DNA of 64,000 bases from Alistipes sp. (GCA_020026415.1 JAHHQL010000009.1:22247-86246); one strand, 5' to 3'. Numbered from the stretch's first letter, positions 50,741 through 60,655 are shown. Notes: a model not told the origin generated them from the letters alone. Program-made: numbers and translations.

Positions 50741-51901
50741 CTATCTGAAGAAATTCTTCATGCGTTCGAAGATGTTCTGGTTCTTGACCGATTCGGCCTT
50801 CTGGAATGAAGGCTGTGCAGCCAACTGCTCGACAAGTTTGCGCTCCTCCGCAGAGAGTTTCGAGGGGATCGTAATATCGACCACGATCAACTCGTCGCCA
50901 CGGCCGTAGCCGTTCACGTCGGGAAGACCCTTGCCGCCCAGACGCAGCACCTTGCCGGCGTGCGTACCCGGAGCGATCTTGATCTTGGCGCGTCCGTCCA
51001 CCGTCGGGACCTCGACCGAACCACCCAGAAGGGCAGTCGTTACGGTGATGTTGAGGTTGTGGATCAGGTCATTGCCGTCGCGGATCAACTCGTTGTCGGG
51101 CTCCTCCTCGATGAGTACCAGCAAGTCGCCGTTCACACCTCCGTGACGGGCGGCATTACCCTTGCCCGATACGGTGAGCACCATGCCTTCGCCGACACCT
51201 GCCGGGATCTTGATCTCGACGACCTCCTGACCGCGCACGGCACCTTCGCCCTTACATTTCGGGCAGGGCTTGGTGATCATCTTACCCTCACCGCCACACG
51301 TGGGGCAGGGACTCTGGGTCTGCATGCGGCCGAAGAACGTGTTCTCGACGCGCGTCACATAACCCGTACCGTTACAGGTCGTACAGGTCGAATAGCCGCC
51401 CTCCTCGGCACCCTTGCCGTGGCACTCTTCGCAGGCGACCATCTTGTTGATCTTCAATTTCTTGGTGACGCCCTCGGAGATCTCCTGAAGCGTCAGACGA
51501 ACCTTCACACGGATGTCCGATCCGCGGTTCACGCGGCGACCGCCGCGCGACGACGAAAAGCCGCCTCCGCTGAAGTGTCCGCCGAAGATGTCGCCGAACT
51601 GCGAGAAGATGTCCTCCATGGAGAATCCTCCGCCGCCGAATCCGCCGAATCCGCCCGCACCGCCTGCGGCTCCGTTCATGCCTGCGTGGCCGAACTGGTC
51701 GTAACGCGCACGTTTGTCGGGGTTCGACAACACATCATAGGCCTCGGCCGCCTCCTTGAACTTCTCCTCGGCCTCCTTGTCGCCGGGGTTTTTGTCGGGG
51801 TGGTATTTGAGTGCCAGTTTGCGGTATGCTTTTTTGATCTCGGTGTCGTTGGCGTTCTTCTCGACGCCAAGCACTTCGTAATAATCTCTTTTCTCTGCCA
51901 T
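50741..51901 (-). CDS. dnaJ: Chaperone DnaJ
   Basis: A 386-aa type I J-protein that stimulates DnaK ATPase. HPD is at residues 34-36 in LKYHPDKNPG. A Gly/Phe-rich segment (AAGGAGGFGGFGGGGFS) follows. The zinc domain has four CxxCxGxG repeats: CEECHGKG, CTTCNGTG, CPTCGGEG and CPKCKGEG. The C-terminal substrate-binding region has VVEIKIPAGVGEGM. It lies 4 nt behind grpE. Confidence 0.98.
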   Translation of the reverse strand: MAEKRDYYEVLGVEKNANDTEIKKAYRKLALKYHPDKNPGDKEAEEKFKEAAEAYDVLSNPDKRARYDQFGHAGMNGAAGGAGGFGGFGGGGFSMEDIFSQFGDIFGGHFSGGGFSSSRGGRRVNRGSDIRVKVRLTLQEISEGVTKKLKINKMVACEECHGKGAEEGGYSTCTTCNGTGYVTRVENTFFGRMQTQSPCPTCGGEGKMITKPCPKCKGEGAVRGQEVVEIKIPAGVGEGMVLTVSGKGNAARHGGVNGDLLVLIEEEPDNELIRDGNDLIHNLNITVTTALLGGSVEVPTVDGRAKIKIAPGTHAGKVLRLGGKGLPDVNGYGRGDELIVVDITIPSKLSAEERKLVEQLAAQPSFQKAESVKNQNIFERMKNFFR

Positions 51902-51905
51902 GATC

Positions 51906-52511
51906 TTACTCTCCTACAACAACTTTTGCAAAACGAAGTACCTTCTCACCCAACATATAACCGGTCTGTACCGTGTCGATGACCAGTCCCTTCTTGTCGT
52001 CGCCTGCCGGGAAACGTGCCACGGCTTCGGCCACGGCCTCGTCGAACGGTTTGCCGACAACCTCGATCTCGGTCACACCCTTCTGCTTGAGGGCCTCGGT
52101 GAATTTCTGGGCGATCAGTTCGACACCCTTCTGTACGGCTTCTGCATCGTTGCTCTTCTGCATGGCGGCCAGCGCGCGCTCGATGTCGTCGCGTACGGGC
52201 AACATGGCTTTCAGTACGTCGCTGCCTCCCGTCTGGATCAGATCCATCTTCTCGCGCAGGGTGCGTTTGCGGTAGTTGTCGAACTCGGCCTGAAGACGGA
52301 CGAATTTGTCCTTCCAAAGTGCCACTTCGGCTGTGAGTTGCTCCTCGGCCGATGCCTCTTCCGTGGGCTCATCTGTCATTGTGTCAGTCGGTTTTGCAGC
52401 CTCGTCTGCCACTTTGGCATCTTCCTGAGTCTCTCCGGTTCGGGATTCTTCGTTTGTGTTCATGTTTTTTTCGTTCATAACCTCTTCATTATGAACTGCT
52501 TCCTTTTTCAT
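51906..52511 (-). CDS. grpE: Nucleotide exchange factor GrpE
   Basis: A 201-aa protein that exchanges ADP for ATP on DnaK. The first 60 residues are acidic and Glu/Thr-rich. A long helix follows (ALWKDKFVRLQAEFDNYRKR), then the beta domain with GVTEIEVVGKPFDEAVAEAV and DTVQTGYMLGEKVLRFAKVV. Several ATGs lie within the first 17 codons; the outermost, 52511, is used. DnaK is encoded elsewhere. Confidence 0.95.
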   Translation of the reverse strand: MKKEAVHNEEVMNEKNMNTNEESRTGETQEDAKVADEAAKPTDTMTDEPTEEASAEEQLTAEVALWKDKFVRLQAEFDNYRKRTLREKMDLIQTGGSDVLKAMLPVRDDIERALAAMQKSNDAEAVQKGVELIAQKFTEALKQKGVTEIEVVGKPFDEAVAEAVARFPAGDDKKGLVIDTVQTGYMLGEKVLRFAKVVVGE

Positions 52512-52629
52512 ATTTATGATATTTCTGATTTTTTTTCAACATGGGGTATAAAACCGTTTTACCTATTCTTCAAATTGCATACCATATCACGGAAGCGTAT
52601 TCCTTCCGTAAAAAGAGGCATGGGCGGTG

Positions 52630-53343
52630 TCAGCCGATGATGAAGATCGAGGGGCGTTTGTTCAGATCGGGCAACGTGCGCTTTTTCCATTCGGCGACGG
52701 TGTGCGTCTGGACAAATTCGCCGGGGGCGGTCAAATCGGTTGCGATCGTCAGCGGGGTCGAGGGGGCAAGCGTCTCGAAGAGTTGTGCAACGAGTTTTAC
52801 GTTGCGGTAGGGCGTTTCGATGAAGAGTTGCGACTGATGCTCCTGAAGGGCGCGTTTCTCGAAGTGGCGGATGGCGCGGATCCGTTCGGGCGGTTTGACG
52901 GGCAGGTAGCCGTTGAAGGCGAACGACTGTCCGTTGCGCCCCGAAGCCATCATCGCAAGGATGATCGACGACGGCCCCACGAGCGGCACGACGCGGATGC
53001 CGCGGCGATGACACACCTCGACCACCAGTGCGCCGGGATCGGCCACCCCCGGAACGCCCGCCTCGGAGATCACTCCCGCCGAACGACCCTGCATGAGGGG
53101 TTCGACCAGTTGCTCGATTTCGGCACCCGCCACGCTGTGTTCGTTCAGTTCGCGGAACTCCAACTCTTCGATGCGGCGGCTCACGCCCGCCTTCGACAGG
53201 AAGCGGCGTGCCGTGCGCGTGTTCTCCACGATGAAGTAGTCCAGCGAGTCCATCACCGTGCGGTTGGATTCGGGAAGCACCGTCCACGGTGCGGTTTCGT
53301 CCGAGATCGGACAGGGGATCATATATAAAGTGCCTTTTTGCAT
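52630..53343 (-). CDS. RsmI-like tetrapyrrole-methylase-fold SAM-dependent methyltransferase
   Basis: A 237-aa methyltransferase related to RsmI, which 2'-O-methylates C1402 of 16S rRNA. SEAGVPGVADPGALVV and LVGPSSIILAMMASG are the SAM-site motifs, and ENTRTARRFLSKAG replaces the usual EDTRxTxxLL. The start LYMIPCPISDE differs from the RsmI consensus TPIGN, so it is a divergent branch of the family, and its target may differ. It lies 3 nt behind the murF-alr stop and is probably cotranscribed. Confidence 0.8.
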   Translation of the reverse strand: MQKGTLYMIPCPISDETAPWTVLPESNRTVMDSLDYFIVENTRTARRFLSKAGVSRRIEELEFRELNEHSVAGAEIEQLVEPLMQGRSAGVISEAGVPGVADPGALVVEVCHRRGIRVVPLVGPSSIILAMMASGRNGQSFAFNGYLPVKPPERIRAIRHFEKRALQEHQSQLFIETPYRNVKLVAQLFETLAPSTPLTIATDLTAPGEFVQTHTVAEWKKRTLPDLNKRPSIFIIG

Positions 53344-53346
53344 GGT

Positions 53347-55716
53347 TTATTCCTTTAAGTAGATGCGTTTTACGCGCGATGATACCGAAGTCATGATTTC
53401 GTAGGGGATGGTATCCAGTACGGCGGCCATCGTTTCGAGGTCGTTGCCTTTGCGGGGCGAGAAGATCGTCACCTCGTCGCCCTCCGCAACGTGGTCGATG
53501 TCCGTGATGTCGATCATGCAGCTGTCCATGCAGATGCGACCGACGATCGGGGCGGGTTTGCCCCCGACAAGCACCGACCAGCGACCGCAACCCAAGTGGC
53601 GGTTCAGTCCGTCGGCATACCCCACGGGAATGGTTGCCGTGGTGGTCGGACGGGTGATCTTGCCCATGCCTCCATAGCCGACCGTCTCACCCGCACGCAG
53701 GTGTTTGATCTGCACGATGCGTGTCTTGAGCGACGATACGGGACGCAGCGAGTCGTTGTGTTCGAAGCCGAAGCCGTAAAGACCCAGCCCCAGACGGCAC
53801 ATGTCGTATTGTGCTTCGGGAAAGCGTTCGATGGCTGCCGAGTTGGCGGTGTGGCGGATGACGGGGTAGGGAAGGGCACGCTTCAGACGCGAACTCATCC
53901 GTTCGTAGCAGGCGATCTGGTCACGGGTGCGCTGCTCTTCGCCCGGAACATCGGCGCAGAAGAGGTGCGAGAAGATGGTGGCGACCTTCACTTCGGGGCA
54001 GGTCGGCAGAGCGGCGATCAGATCGTCCAATTCCTCCTCCATGAAACCGAGGCGGTGCATGCCCGTATCCAGTTTGATGTGGATCGGGTAGTTCGTTTCG
54101 TGTGCCTGATCGACGGCGGCGGCAAAATCCTTCAGCGAGTGAAGACTGTATATTTCGGGTTCGAGGCGGTTGGCGATCATCTGATCGAAACTGTCCGCAT
54201 CGGCATTGAGTACCACGATGGGCATTTTGATGCCGCGTTCGCGCAGGAGGACACCCTCGTCGGTGAAGGCCACCGCAAGGTAATCGACCCGCTGGTGTTG
54301 CAGCATCTGCGCAATCTCGAAGTTGCCCGCACCGTAGGAGTTGGCCTTGACCATGGCGACCATACGGGTGTCGGGGGCGAGTTTTGCGCGGAAATAGTTC
54401 AGATTGTGGATCATGGCATCGAGATCCACTTCAAGGACGGTCGTGTGGCTCTTGCGCGAGAGGGCATGAGCCAGTTTCTCGAATTTGAAATCACGCGAAC
54501 CTTTCAACAGCACGGCACATCCTGCCACCTCGCGGCGACCCATGCGGGCGATACATTCGTCGGTTGAGGAGAAGAACTCCTTACGGCACGAGAAAAGTCC
54601 CGCATGGCGTTTCAAATGCGCTCCGATGCCGATCAGACAGTTGATTCCGGCACGTTGTACCATACCTGCCACGCGGCTGTAAAGTTCTTCGTCCGAGAGC
54701 CCGCTCTGCGAGATGTCCGACAGCACGAGGGTCTTTTTACGACCCAGTGCCACGTTGTGGAGGTAGTCCAGAGCCAGAGCCAGCGAGTTGAGGTCGAGGT
54801 TGTAGGCATCGTTGATCAGCACCGAGTCGTAGATTCCGTCCTTCACTTCGAGGCGCATCGCCACGGTGGGTGCGCTCTGGAACAAGGGGGCGGGATAGTG
54901 CATCGTAGCCGAGAATGCTTCGACGATCTGCGCATTGCGACGCTGTGCCTCGTTGCCGACGACCGCCTCGGACGGGGCGGGAAACTGGGCGGCATCAATC
55001 GGACGGCGCGATGCAAAACGCTCCGTGATTATCCTTGCGAGGGGTTCGTAATGGCTGTGGTAGATGATTTTCGAGGCTCTCTTTGCGAGGAGGAGTTTTT
55101 CGTCACACTTCTGTCCGATGTTGAGGAAATTCTCCTGATGGGCATCGCCGATCGAGGTGAAGATCACCACATCGGGGCGGATGATGCGCTCCAGACGTTC
55201 CATCTCGCCCGGTTGGGAGATACCCGCCTCGAAAATCGCCAATTCCTCATCGCCGCGGAGCATCAGCACCGAAAGTGGCACGCCCAACTGCGAGTTGTAA
55301 CTCTTCGGCGAGCGGTAGAACTTCATGCCGCGGGGCAACTCCTCGGCGATCCACTCCTTGATGACGGTTTTGCCGTTCGAGCCCGTGATGCCGACGACCG
55401 TACCCTTGAATTTCGTGCGGTAGTCCGCCGCCAAGAGTTGCAGTGCCGCGATGGCATTCTTCACGACGACACATCCGCCGTCCGACGGAAGGTCGATCGC
55501 GTGTTCGGTCAGAAAAGCACGCACGCCGCGGTCGTACATCTCCGCGGTGTAGTTGTGCGAATCGTGGTTTGCGCCCTTCATGGCGACAAACATAGGATCG
55601 GCACCCAGTTCGCAACTCAGCGAACGGCTGTCGGTGGCGACCGATCCGACCGTCACGTTACATCCCCTGAATACACCGCCCGTGACGGCGGCGATTTCTT
55701 TGAGTGTGTATTGCAT
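53347..55716 (-). CDS. murF-alr: Bifunctional MurF (UDP-MurNAc-tripeptide:D-Ala-D-Ala ligase) / alanine racemase
   Basis: A 789-aa fusion that couples making D-alanine with adding D-Ala-D-Ala to the peptidoglycan precursor. The MurF half (about 1-420) has the ATP loop GITGSNGKT at 110-117, with IFEAGISQPGEMERL and INDAYNLDLNSL. The racemase half (about 428-789) has the PLP-binding K457 in MVKANSYGAGN and the second base Y681 in GETVGYGGMG. CRLGLGLYGF and RICMDSCMIDI are also typical. The fusion is characteristic of Bacteroidota. The start is at ATG 55716 (MQYTLKEIAA); upstream in-frame sequence overlaps mutS2 and is not family-like. It begins 20 nt behind mutS2. Confidence 0.96.
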   Translation of the reverse strand: MQYTLKEIAAVTGGVFRGCNVTVGSVATDSRSLSCELGADPMFVAMKGANHDSHNYTAEMYDRGVRAFLTEHAIDLPSDGGCVVVKNAIAALQLLAADYRTKFKGTVVGITGSNGKTVIKEWIAEELPRGMKFYRSPKSYNSQLGVPLSVLMLRGDEELAIFEAGISQPGEMERLERIIRPDVVIFTSIGDAHQENFLNIGQKCDEKLLLAKRASKIIYHSHYEPLARIITERFASRRPIDAAQFPAPSEAVVGNEAQRRNAQIVEAFSATMHYPAPLFQSAPTVAMRLEVKDGIYDSVLINDAYNLDLNSLALALDYLHNVALGRKKTLVLSDISQSGLSDEELYSRVAGMVQRAGINCLIGIGAHLKRHAGLFSCRKEFFSSTDECIARMGRREVAGCAVLLKGSRDFKFEKLAHALSRKSHTTVLEVDLDAMIHNLNYFRAKLAPDTRMVAMVKANSYGAGNFEIAQMLQHQRVDYLAVAFTDEGVLLRERGIKMPIVVLNADADSFDQMIANRLEPEIYSLHSLKDFAAAVDQAHETNYPIHIKLDTGMHRLGFMEEELDDLIAALPTCPEVKVATIFSHLFCADVPGEEQRTRDQIACYERMSSRLKRALPYPVIRHTANSAAIERFPEAQYDMCRLGLGLYGFGFEHNDSLRPVSSLKTRIVQIKHLRAGETVGYGGMGKITRPTTTATIPVGYADGLNRHLGCGRWSVLVGGKPAPIVGRICMDSCMIDITDIDHVAEGDEVTIFSPRKGNDLETMAAVLDTIPYEIMTSVSSRVKRIYLKE

Positions 55717-55735
55717 TTTGCCTTGAATGAATTTG

Positions 55736-58228
55736 CTAATCCGTTTTAAACTCGACGATCGTGATGCCTGCACCTCCGCGGTCGGCATGTTCGTCGCGTG
55801 CACTCTCCACTTCGGGCACGGTGCGCAGGTAACGGCGGATCTCCTCCTTGAGGGCACCCGTACCCTTGCCGTGGAGGATCGTCACCGAACCGACACCCAC
55901 CATGACGGCATCGTCGATGAAATCCTGCACCTGTTCCAGAGCCTCGACGGCACGCATGCCGCGCACGTCGATGTGATCCGTAAAGTCGAGTTTTCGTTGC
56001 GAGATGTCGGTCGAAAGCACCGTACGCGCCGTGGTGGGGCGTGTCGCCTCGCGGTATTCGTTGTTCGACACCACCTCCAAGCGGTTTTTATCGACCATCG
56101 TCAGAATCTGACCGAATGCCACCTGACATTTTCCTCCCTTGATCATGCGCACCTCGCCGGCAACATCCTGTCCCTTCATCTTGACCTTCGATCCGACCAC
56201 GAGTTCTTTGGGTTTGGGTTTGGGTGCGGGGGTGTCGGCTTTTTTCTGCTCGCCCTGCTTGGCTTTGCGCTCCTCACGGCGTTGGCGGCGGCGTTCGATG
56301 CGTTCGATTTCGCGGGCGACCTCCTCGTCGCGTTTCGAGTGGTCGATCACATCGACCTCCTCGCGGAAGGTCTCCAACTCCTTGCGGGCAAGTTGCGTGA
56401 GTTCCTTCTCGGCCTGCGCCTCCTTGATGGTGCGGATCGTATTCTCGATCTGTCGGTTGGCATCGGCAATGAGTTGCTGTGCCTCCTGCTTGGCCTTGCG
56501 GAGGATCTGCTGACGCTCCTCGCGGATCTTGGACAACTGCTCCGAGTAGTTGGCCTCCAACTCTTCGACCTTGCGGTCGGTCAGACGGATGCGGTCGCGT
56601 TTCTGCTCCCAGTAGTGCTTGTCGCGGGCGATTTCGCGCAACTGCTTCTCGATGTCCATGTGGTCGGAACCCGCCTTTTCGCGGGCCTCGCGGATGATCT
56701 CTTCGGGAAGTCCGATCTTGCGGGCGATCTCCACGGCAAACGAACTGCCCGGTTTGCCTTGTTCGAGGCGGAACAGGGGGCGGATCTGCTGCACGTCGAA
56801 CATCATCGCGCCGTTGGCGACACCCTCGTGGTTCGAGGCGAAGTATTTGATGTTGGCGTAGTGGGTCGTGATCACGCCGTAGCAACCCTTATCGACCAGT
56901 CGCTCCAGAATGGATTCGGAGATGGCACCGCCGATGATCGGTTCGGTACCCGATCCGAACTCGTCGATCAGGGCAAGCGTTTCCGACGATGCCCCCGCCA
57001 ACAGATGTTTCATGTTGAGCAGGTGGGACGAGTAGGTCGAAAGGTCGTTGTCGATCGACTGCTCGTCGCCGATGTCGATATAGATGTTGCGGAAAACGGG
57101 CAACTCCGAAATCTCGGATGCAGGCACCGGAAATCCGCATTGGAACATATACTGAACAATACCCACGGTTTTCAGACACACCGACTTGCCGCCCGCATTC
57201 GGCCCCGAAATCACTAAGATGTGTTTGTCGCGGTCGAGTTGCATGTTCAAAGGAATGATGGGTTTGCCCTGTGCCTTGAGTGTCTGTTGCAGCAGCGGAT
57301 GGCGGGCATCCTTCAACACCAGACGGTCGTCGGTCGAGAGGATCGGTTTGACGCATCCGTTTTCGGCTGCCCAACCGCCCTTGGCACGGTACAGGTCGAT
57401 GTCGGCGAGGTAATCGCCCGAATCGGCAATGAGTTCCGCATCGGGGCGGATCTCCTCGGTGAAGGCCGTCAGAATGCGGACGATCTCGCGGCGTTCGGCA
57501 TATTGCAACTCCCTGAGTTCGTTATTGAGTTCGACCACCTCGACCGGCTCGACATAGACGGTGCGTCCCGTCGCCGATTCGTCGTGGATGAAGCCGTTGA
57601 GTTTGCGTTTGTTACCCGCCGATACGGGGATGACGGTCTTGCCGTCACGCACCGACAACTGGGCATCGGCATCGACAATGCCGGCACTCTTGGCCGCGGC
57701 GAGTACCTGCTGGAGGCGTTTGGAGGCCTGACCTTCGCGTTCGCGGATCATGCCGCGGATCTCCCTAAGTTCGGGCGATGCCGTGTCGCGGATGTTGCCG
57801 AAGCGGTCGATCAGATCCTCAATGCGGCGGGTGATGTGGGGAAAAGCCTCCACACCGCGTGTGCGGGCATGGAGGGCGGGGTATTTGTCGGCGCGGTTCA
57901 GAATGAACGACACGATGTGACCGATGTCGGAGAGGGCACGGTAGAGCGTGCGCACCTCGTCCACGTCGAGAAACGTACCCTCGATGCGGAGTTTGGCCAC
58001 AATCTGATCAATGTCGGGATACTCCCCGTCGGGAAATTCGCGCTCCATCTGCAACAGGATGCGCATCTCGTCGGCAAGCGACAGGCGACGTTCGATTTCG
58101 CGTGCCGACGAGGAGAAGGTTTCCCCCAGCAGGCGTTCCCGCGCGGCACGCATCGTGCATCGCGCCGAGACCTGTTCGCGGAGTCGGTCAAAGCCGATCT
58201 TTTGCTCGAAAGAGTCCGGATAGATCAT
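55736..58228 (-). CDS. mutS2: Endonuclease MutS2
   Basis: An 830-aa MutS-family ATPase. It lacks the mismatch-reading domain of MutS. The Walker A site SGPNAGGKS is at residues 341-349, with IDEFGSGTEP as the Walker B region and THYANIKYF downstream. A long charged coiled-coil insert covers about 520-640. The C-terminus has a KOW-like part and an Smr nuclease domain (HIDVRGMRAVEALEQVQDFI, ILHGKGTGALKEEI, about 755-830). Members suppress recombination and in some species split collided ribosomes. It is the first gene of the mutS2-murF/alr-methyltransferase group. Confidence 0.96.
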   Translation of the reverse strand: MIYPDSFEQKIGFDRLREQVSARCTMRAARERLLGETFSSSAREIERRLSLADEMRILLQMEREFPDGEYPDIDQIVAKLRIEGTFLDVDEVRTLYRALSDIGHIVSFILNRADKYPALHARTRGVEAFPHITRRIEDLIDRFGNIRDTASPELREIRGMIREREGQASKRLQQVLAAAKSAGIVDADAQLSVRDGKTVIPVSAGNKRKLNGFIHDESATGRTVYVEPVEVVELNNELRELQYAERREIVRILTAFTEEIRPDAELIADSGDYLADIDLYRAKGGWAAENGCVKPILSTDDRLVLKDARHPLLQQTLKAQGKPIIPLNMQLDRDKHILVISGPNAGGKSVCLKTVGIVQYMFQCGFPVPASEISELPVFRNIYIDIGDEQSIDNDLSTYSSHLLNMKHLLAGASSETLALIDEFGSGTEPIIGGAISESILERLVDKGCYGVITTHYANIKYFASNHEGVANGAMMFDVQQIRPLFRLEQGKPGSSFAVEIARKIGLPEEIIREAREKAGSDHMDIEKQLREIARDKHYWEQKRDRIRLTDRKVEELEANYSEQLSKIREERQQILRKAKQEAQQLIADANRQIENTIRTIKEAQAEKELTQLARKELETFREEVDVIDHSKRDEEVAREIERIERRRQRREERKAKQGEQKKADTPAPKPKPKELVVGSKVKMKGQDVAGEVRMIKGGKCQVAFGQILTMVDKNRLEVVSNNEYREATRPTTARTVLSTDISQRKLDFTDHIDVRGMRAVEALEQVQDFIDDAVMVGVGSVTILHGKGTGALKEEIRRYLRTVPEVESARDEHADRGGAGITIVEFKTD

Positions 58229-58334
58229 ATTTTTTTCTCGGAATTACGGTTTGTGTATAAATCACGGAGCGTGTCCCGACTTCCGTTTGAAATCCGACAC
58301 ACGCTCGTTAGATGTATTTCTGTTTTCGGGAGGA

Positions 58335-59339
58335 CTATCGCTCCGCCTCGCGCAGGGAATCGCGCAGGCGGCGTGCCTCCTCCTTGGCTCTGCGGCGGTC
58401 GGCTTTGGCCTTCATCTTTTCGGGATTACGCCCGAAGAGCGACAGGTGGACATAGCGGCCGGGGTATTGCTTCAGATCGGCCAAAAGTGCCGACAAGTTT
58501 TGCGAAGCCTCGTTCAGCGAACGATACAAATCGGGATCTTTCATCAGAAGACCCACGGTGCCCTGTCCGCGGTTGATGTCCGTCAAAAGCGTGTCGAGTG
58601 CGGCGATCGATTCGCCCAATTTCTGCGCCACCTGTTCCTCGGTCATCGTTCGGGTGAACTGCTCCAGATCGGTCACGATGTTGGTGATGCGGTCGCTGTT
58701 CCGGCCGAGGGTCTCGGAGAACGCGGAGAAATTCTCGATCGCCGAGGTAAGGCTCTCCTTCTCCTCACGGAGCATCTGATCGACACCCGTGGTGATCGAC
58801 GAGACGTTGCGCATCGTCTGGTTGAGATATTTCTGGTTCTCTTCGAGTGTCGTGCTTACGTCGTTGAGCGTGCGCGACAGATCGGTCGAGATCTGGGCGA
58901 ACTTCTGCTTGAAGAACTCCAACTCCGATCCTGCCACGTCCATCAGGTCGCGGTCGTGGCTCGAACGCAGCGTGTCGCCCGCCTGCAAATATTCGCGGCT
59001 GTTGCCGTAGATGATCTCCACGGCCTTGGAGCCCATCAGTCCGTTGCTGAAAATCTTCGCCTCGGAATCGACGGGAATGTGGTATTTGTTGTTGATGGTG
59101 AACTGCAAGACTACTTTGTCGCCTGCCGAGGGGTCGAACGTGATGCCCTTCACGGCACCGATCTTCACACCGCGCATCATGATGGGCGATGCCGACTGCA
59201 CGCCGTTGATCTGGTCGTAGGCGGCGTAGTATTCGCTGTTCACGCTGAAAATGTCGAATCCCTTCAGGAAACGAATCCCCGCCCATGCGGCACCGATCAT
59301 GGCCACGGCGAAGATGCCGATCTTAATCTCTCTTTTCAT
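58335..59339 (-). CDS. MlaD/MCE family lipid-transport protein
   Basis: A 334-aa protein anchored by an N-terminal helix (IGIFAVAMIGAAWAGIRFLK, about 7-26). The MCE domain follows at roughly 33-115 (YYAAYDQINGVQSASPIMMR, GVKIGAVKGITF, PVDSEAKIFSNGLMGSKAVE). A long helical part extends to about 290, then a basic tail. MCE rings carry phospholipids between the membranes with an MlaE/MlaF ABC transporter, whose genes are not in this window. It lies 12 nt behind the amidase gene, so the two are probably one transcript. Confidence 0.9.
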   Translation of the reverse strand: MKREIKIGIFAVAMIGAAWAGIRFLKGFDIFSVNSEYYAAYDQINGVQSASPIMMRGVKIGAVKGITFDPSAGDKVVLQFTINNKYHIPVDSEAKIFSNGLMGSKAVEIIYGNSREYLQAGDTLRSSHDRDLMDVAGSELEFFKQKFAQISTDLSRTLNDVSTTLEENQKYLNQTMRNVSSITTGVDQMLREEKESLTSAIENFSAFSETLGRNSDRITNIVTDLEQFTRTMTEEQVAQKLGESIAALDTLLTDINRGQGTVGLLMKDPDLYRSLNEASQNLSALLADLKQYPGRYVHLSLFGRNPEKMKAKADRRRAKEEARRLRDSLREAER

Positions 59340-59351
59340 GTCGTTTGTTGG

Positions 59352-60515
59352 TTACTTGATGATCTGTTCCCCCTGACAGCGTACGATGAACGCATCGGGG
59401 AACGTGGTGCGGATCTTTTTCAGTTCGTGGCGTGCGGCCGAGAACGACGAGTAGTGTCCGACACAATATTTATAGCGCAAAGCCCCGCTGCCGATGCAAC
59501 GCTTGACTTTGCCCCGATATTTTTTGAATTTGGAGTCCGTCTCCAAAAATTTCTTGTCCGAAGCCATCACCTGCACGGCGTAGTGGACGGGGAGGTTCGA
59601 TGCGGGCTTTGCCGCGGGTTTCATCTCGGCGGGTTTCTCTTCGGCTTTGGCATCCTCCTCGCTCAACTTGAGGATCTCCTCCTCGGAAGTCTCCTCCACT
59701 TCGGGCAGAGCCTCGATGTGGGTTGCACCGCTGCGCAGGGCGGCGATACGCGCCGAATACTCCTTGACGGCACGGAACAGCGAGCGGGCAATCTGATCCA
59801 GACCCTTCTCGGATGTCATCAGGGCGCGTTCGCGGGCATTCGACAGGAAGCCGATCTCGGTCAGCACACCCGGCATGTTGGTGGCGTAAAGCACCATAAG
59901 CGGCTGTGCCTTGATTTTGCGCATCACGCGGCCGTCTTTCTTGTAGTTGCTCTGGATGTATTTGGCCATCGCCATGCTGTATTCGCCGTAGGAGAACTGC
60001 ATGTTCTGGATGTAGGCACGCACCATGGCGGCGGTCTTGGCATCGCTCATGTCGAACAGATCCTCGCGGTTGCTCTCCATCAGTGCCTTCTTGTTGCCGC
60101 GCTGCTCGAAGGGCGTTTCTCCCATGATGAGGGTCTCCACACCGCACGCACGCGGATCTTTCGCCGCATTGACGTGCACCGAAAGCATCAGATCGCCCTT
60201 CATGTCGTTGGCCAACTTGGCACGGGCGCGCAGGTCGGTGCGCTTGTCGGGCCCAAGCGCCTTGTCGGTCTTGCGTGTGTAGCACACCTTCACGCCCGGC
60301 ATTTCGCGTTCGATGAGTTTGCCCAGACGCAGCACGACCTTCAGCGTGATGTCTTTCTCTCTGACCCCGTTGCGCATGCACCCCGGATCCCATTCGCCGT
60401 GCCCCGCATCGAGTATGATGACGCGGATGCCGTGCTCCGTGTTGTCGCCCCAGACAACCGTCGGGAGGAGCAGCGCGAGAGTCACCGCGAGCAGAATAAG
60501 AAGTCGTGTGCGCAT
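59352..60515 (-). CDS. N-acetylmuramoyl-L-alanine amidase (Amidase_3) with C-terminal SPOR domain
   Basis: A 387-aa exported enzyme that cuts the bond between MurNAc and the stem peptide. A signal peptide (MRTRLLILLAVTLALLLP) is followed by the Amidase_3 domain, with zinc ligands in ILDAGHGEWDPG (His) and MLSVHVNAAKD (His), and the catalytic Glu in LTEIGFLSN. After a Glu/Lys-rich linker, the last 80 residues (HYAVQVMASDKKFLETDSKF, YCVGHYSSFSAARHELKKI) form a SPOR domain, which finds denuded septal glycan. The start is at ATG 60515; a TTG five codons earlier is less likely. Confidence 0.93.
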   Translation of the reverse strand: MRTRLLILLAVTLALLLPTVVWGDNTEHGIRVIILDAGHGEWDPGCMRNGVREKDITLKVVLRLGKLIEREMPGVKVCYTRKTDKALGPDKRTDLRARAKLANDMKGDLMLSVHVNAAKDPRACGVETLIMGETPFEQRGNKKALMESNREDLFDMSDAKTAAMVRAYIQNMQFSYGEYSMAMAKYIQSNYKKDGRVMRKIKAQPLMVLYATNMPGVLTEIGFLSNARERALMTSEKGLDQIARSLFRAVKEYSARIAALRSGATHIEALPEVEETSEEEILKLSEEDAKAEEKPAEMKPAAKPASNLPVHYAVQVMASDKKFLETDSKFKKYRGKVKRCIGSGALRYKYCVGHYSSFSAARHELKKIRTTFPDAFIVRCQGEQIIK

Positions 60516-60556
60516 ATTTAATGGTGTCAAATGATGTGGTTCTTAAATTTTTATCT

Positions 60557-60564
60557 ATCTTTGT
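60557..60564 (+). promoter_or_regulatory. -7 box of the lptD-like gene promoter
   Basis: TATCTTTG, a perfect -7 box about 90 nt before the probable start, in the spacer shared with the divergent amidase gene. Confidence 0.6.
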
Positions 60565-60655
60565 CCGGTTAAATTCACCCTCATAGTGAGGTCAATACAA
60601 TAGTTCTTCCGGGTTTTGCCGACTTGTCGGCAAAGGTAGGAAAAATTTTGAGATT

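Noticed and set aside
58251..60521. A 756-codon + strand frame opposite the MlaD and amidase genes
   Set aside because: Both minus-strand genes have full domain evidence; the frame is a mirror artefact.
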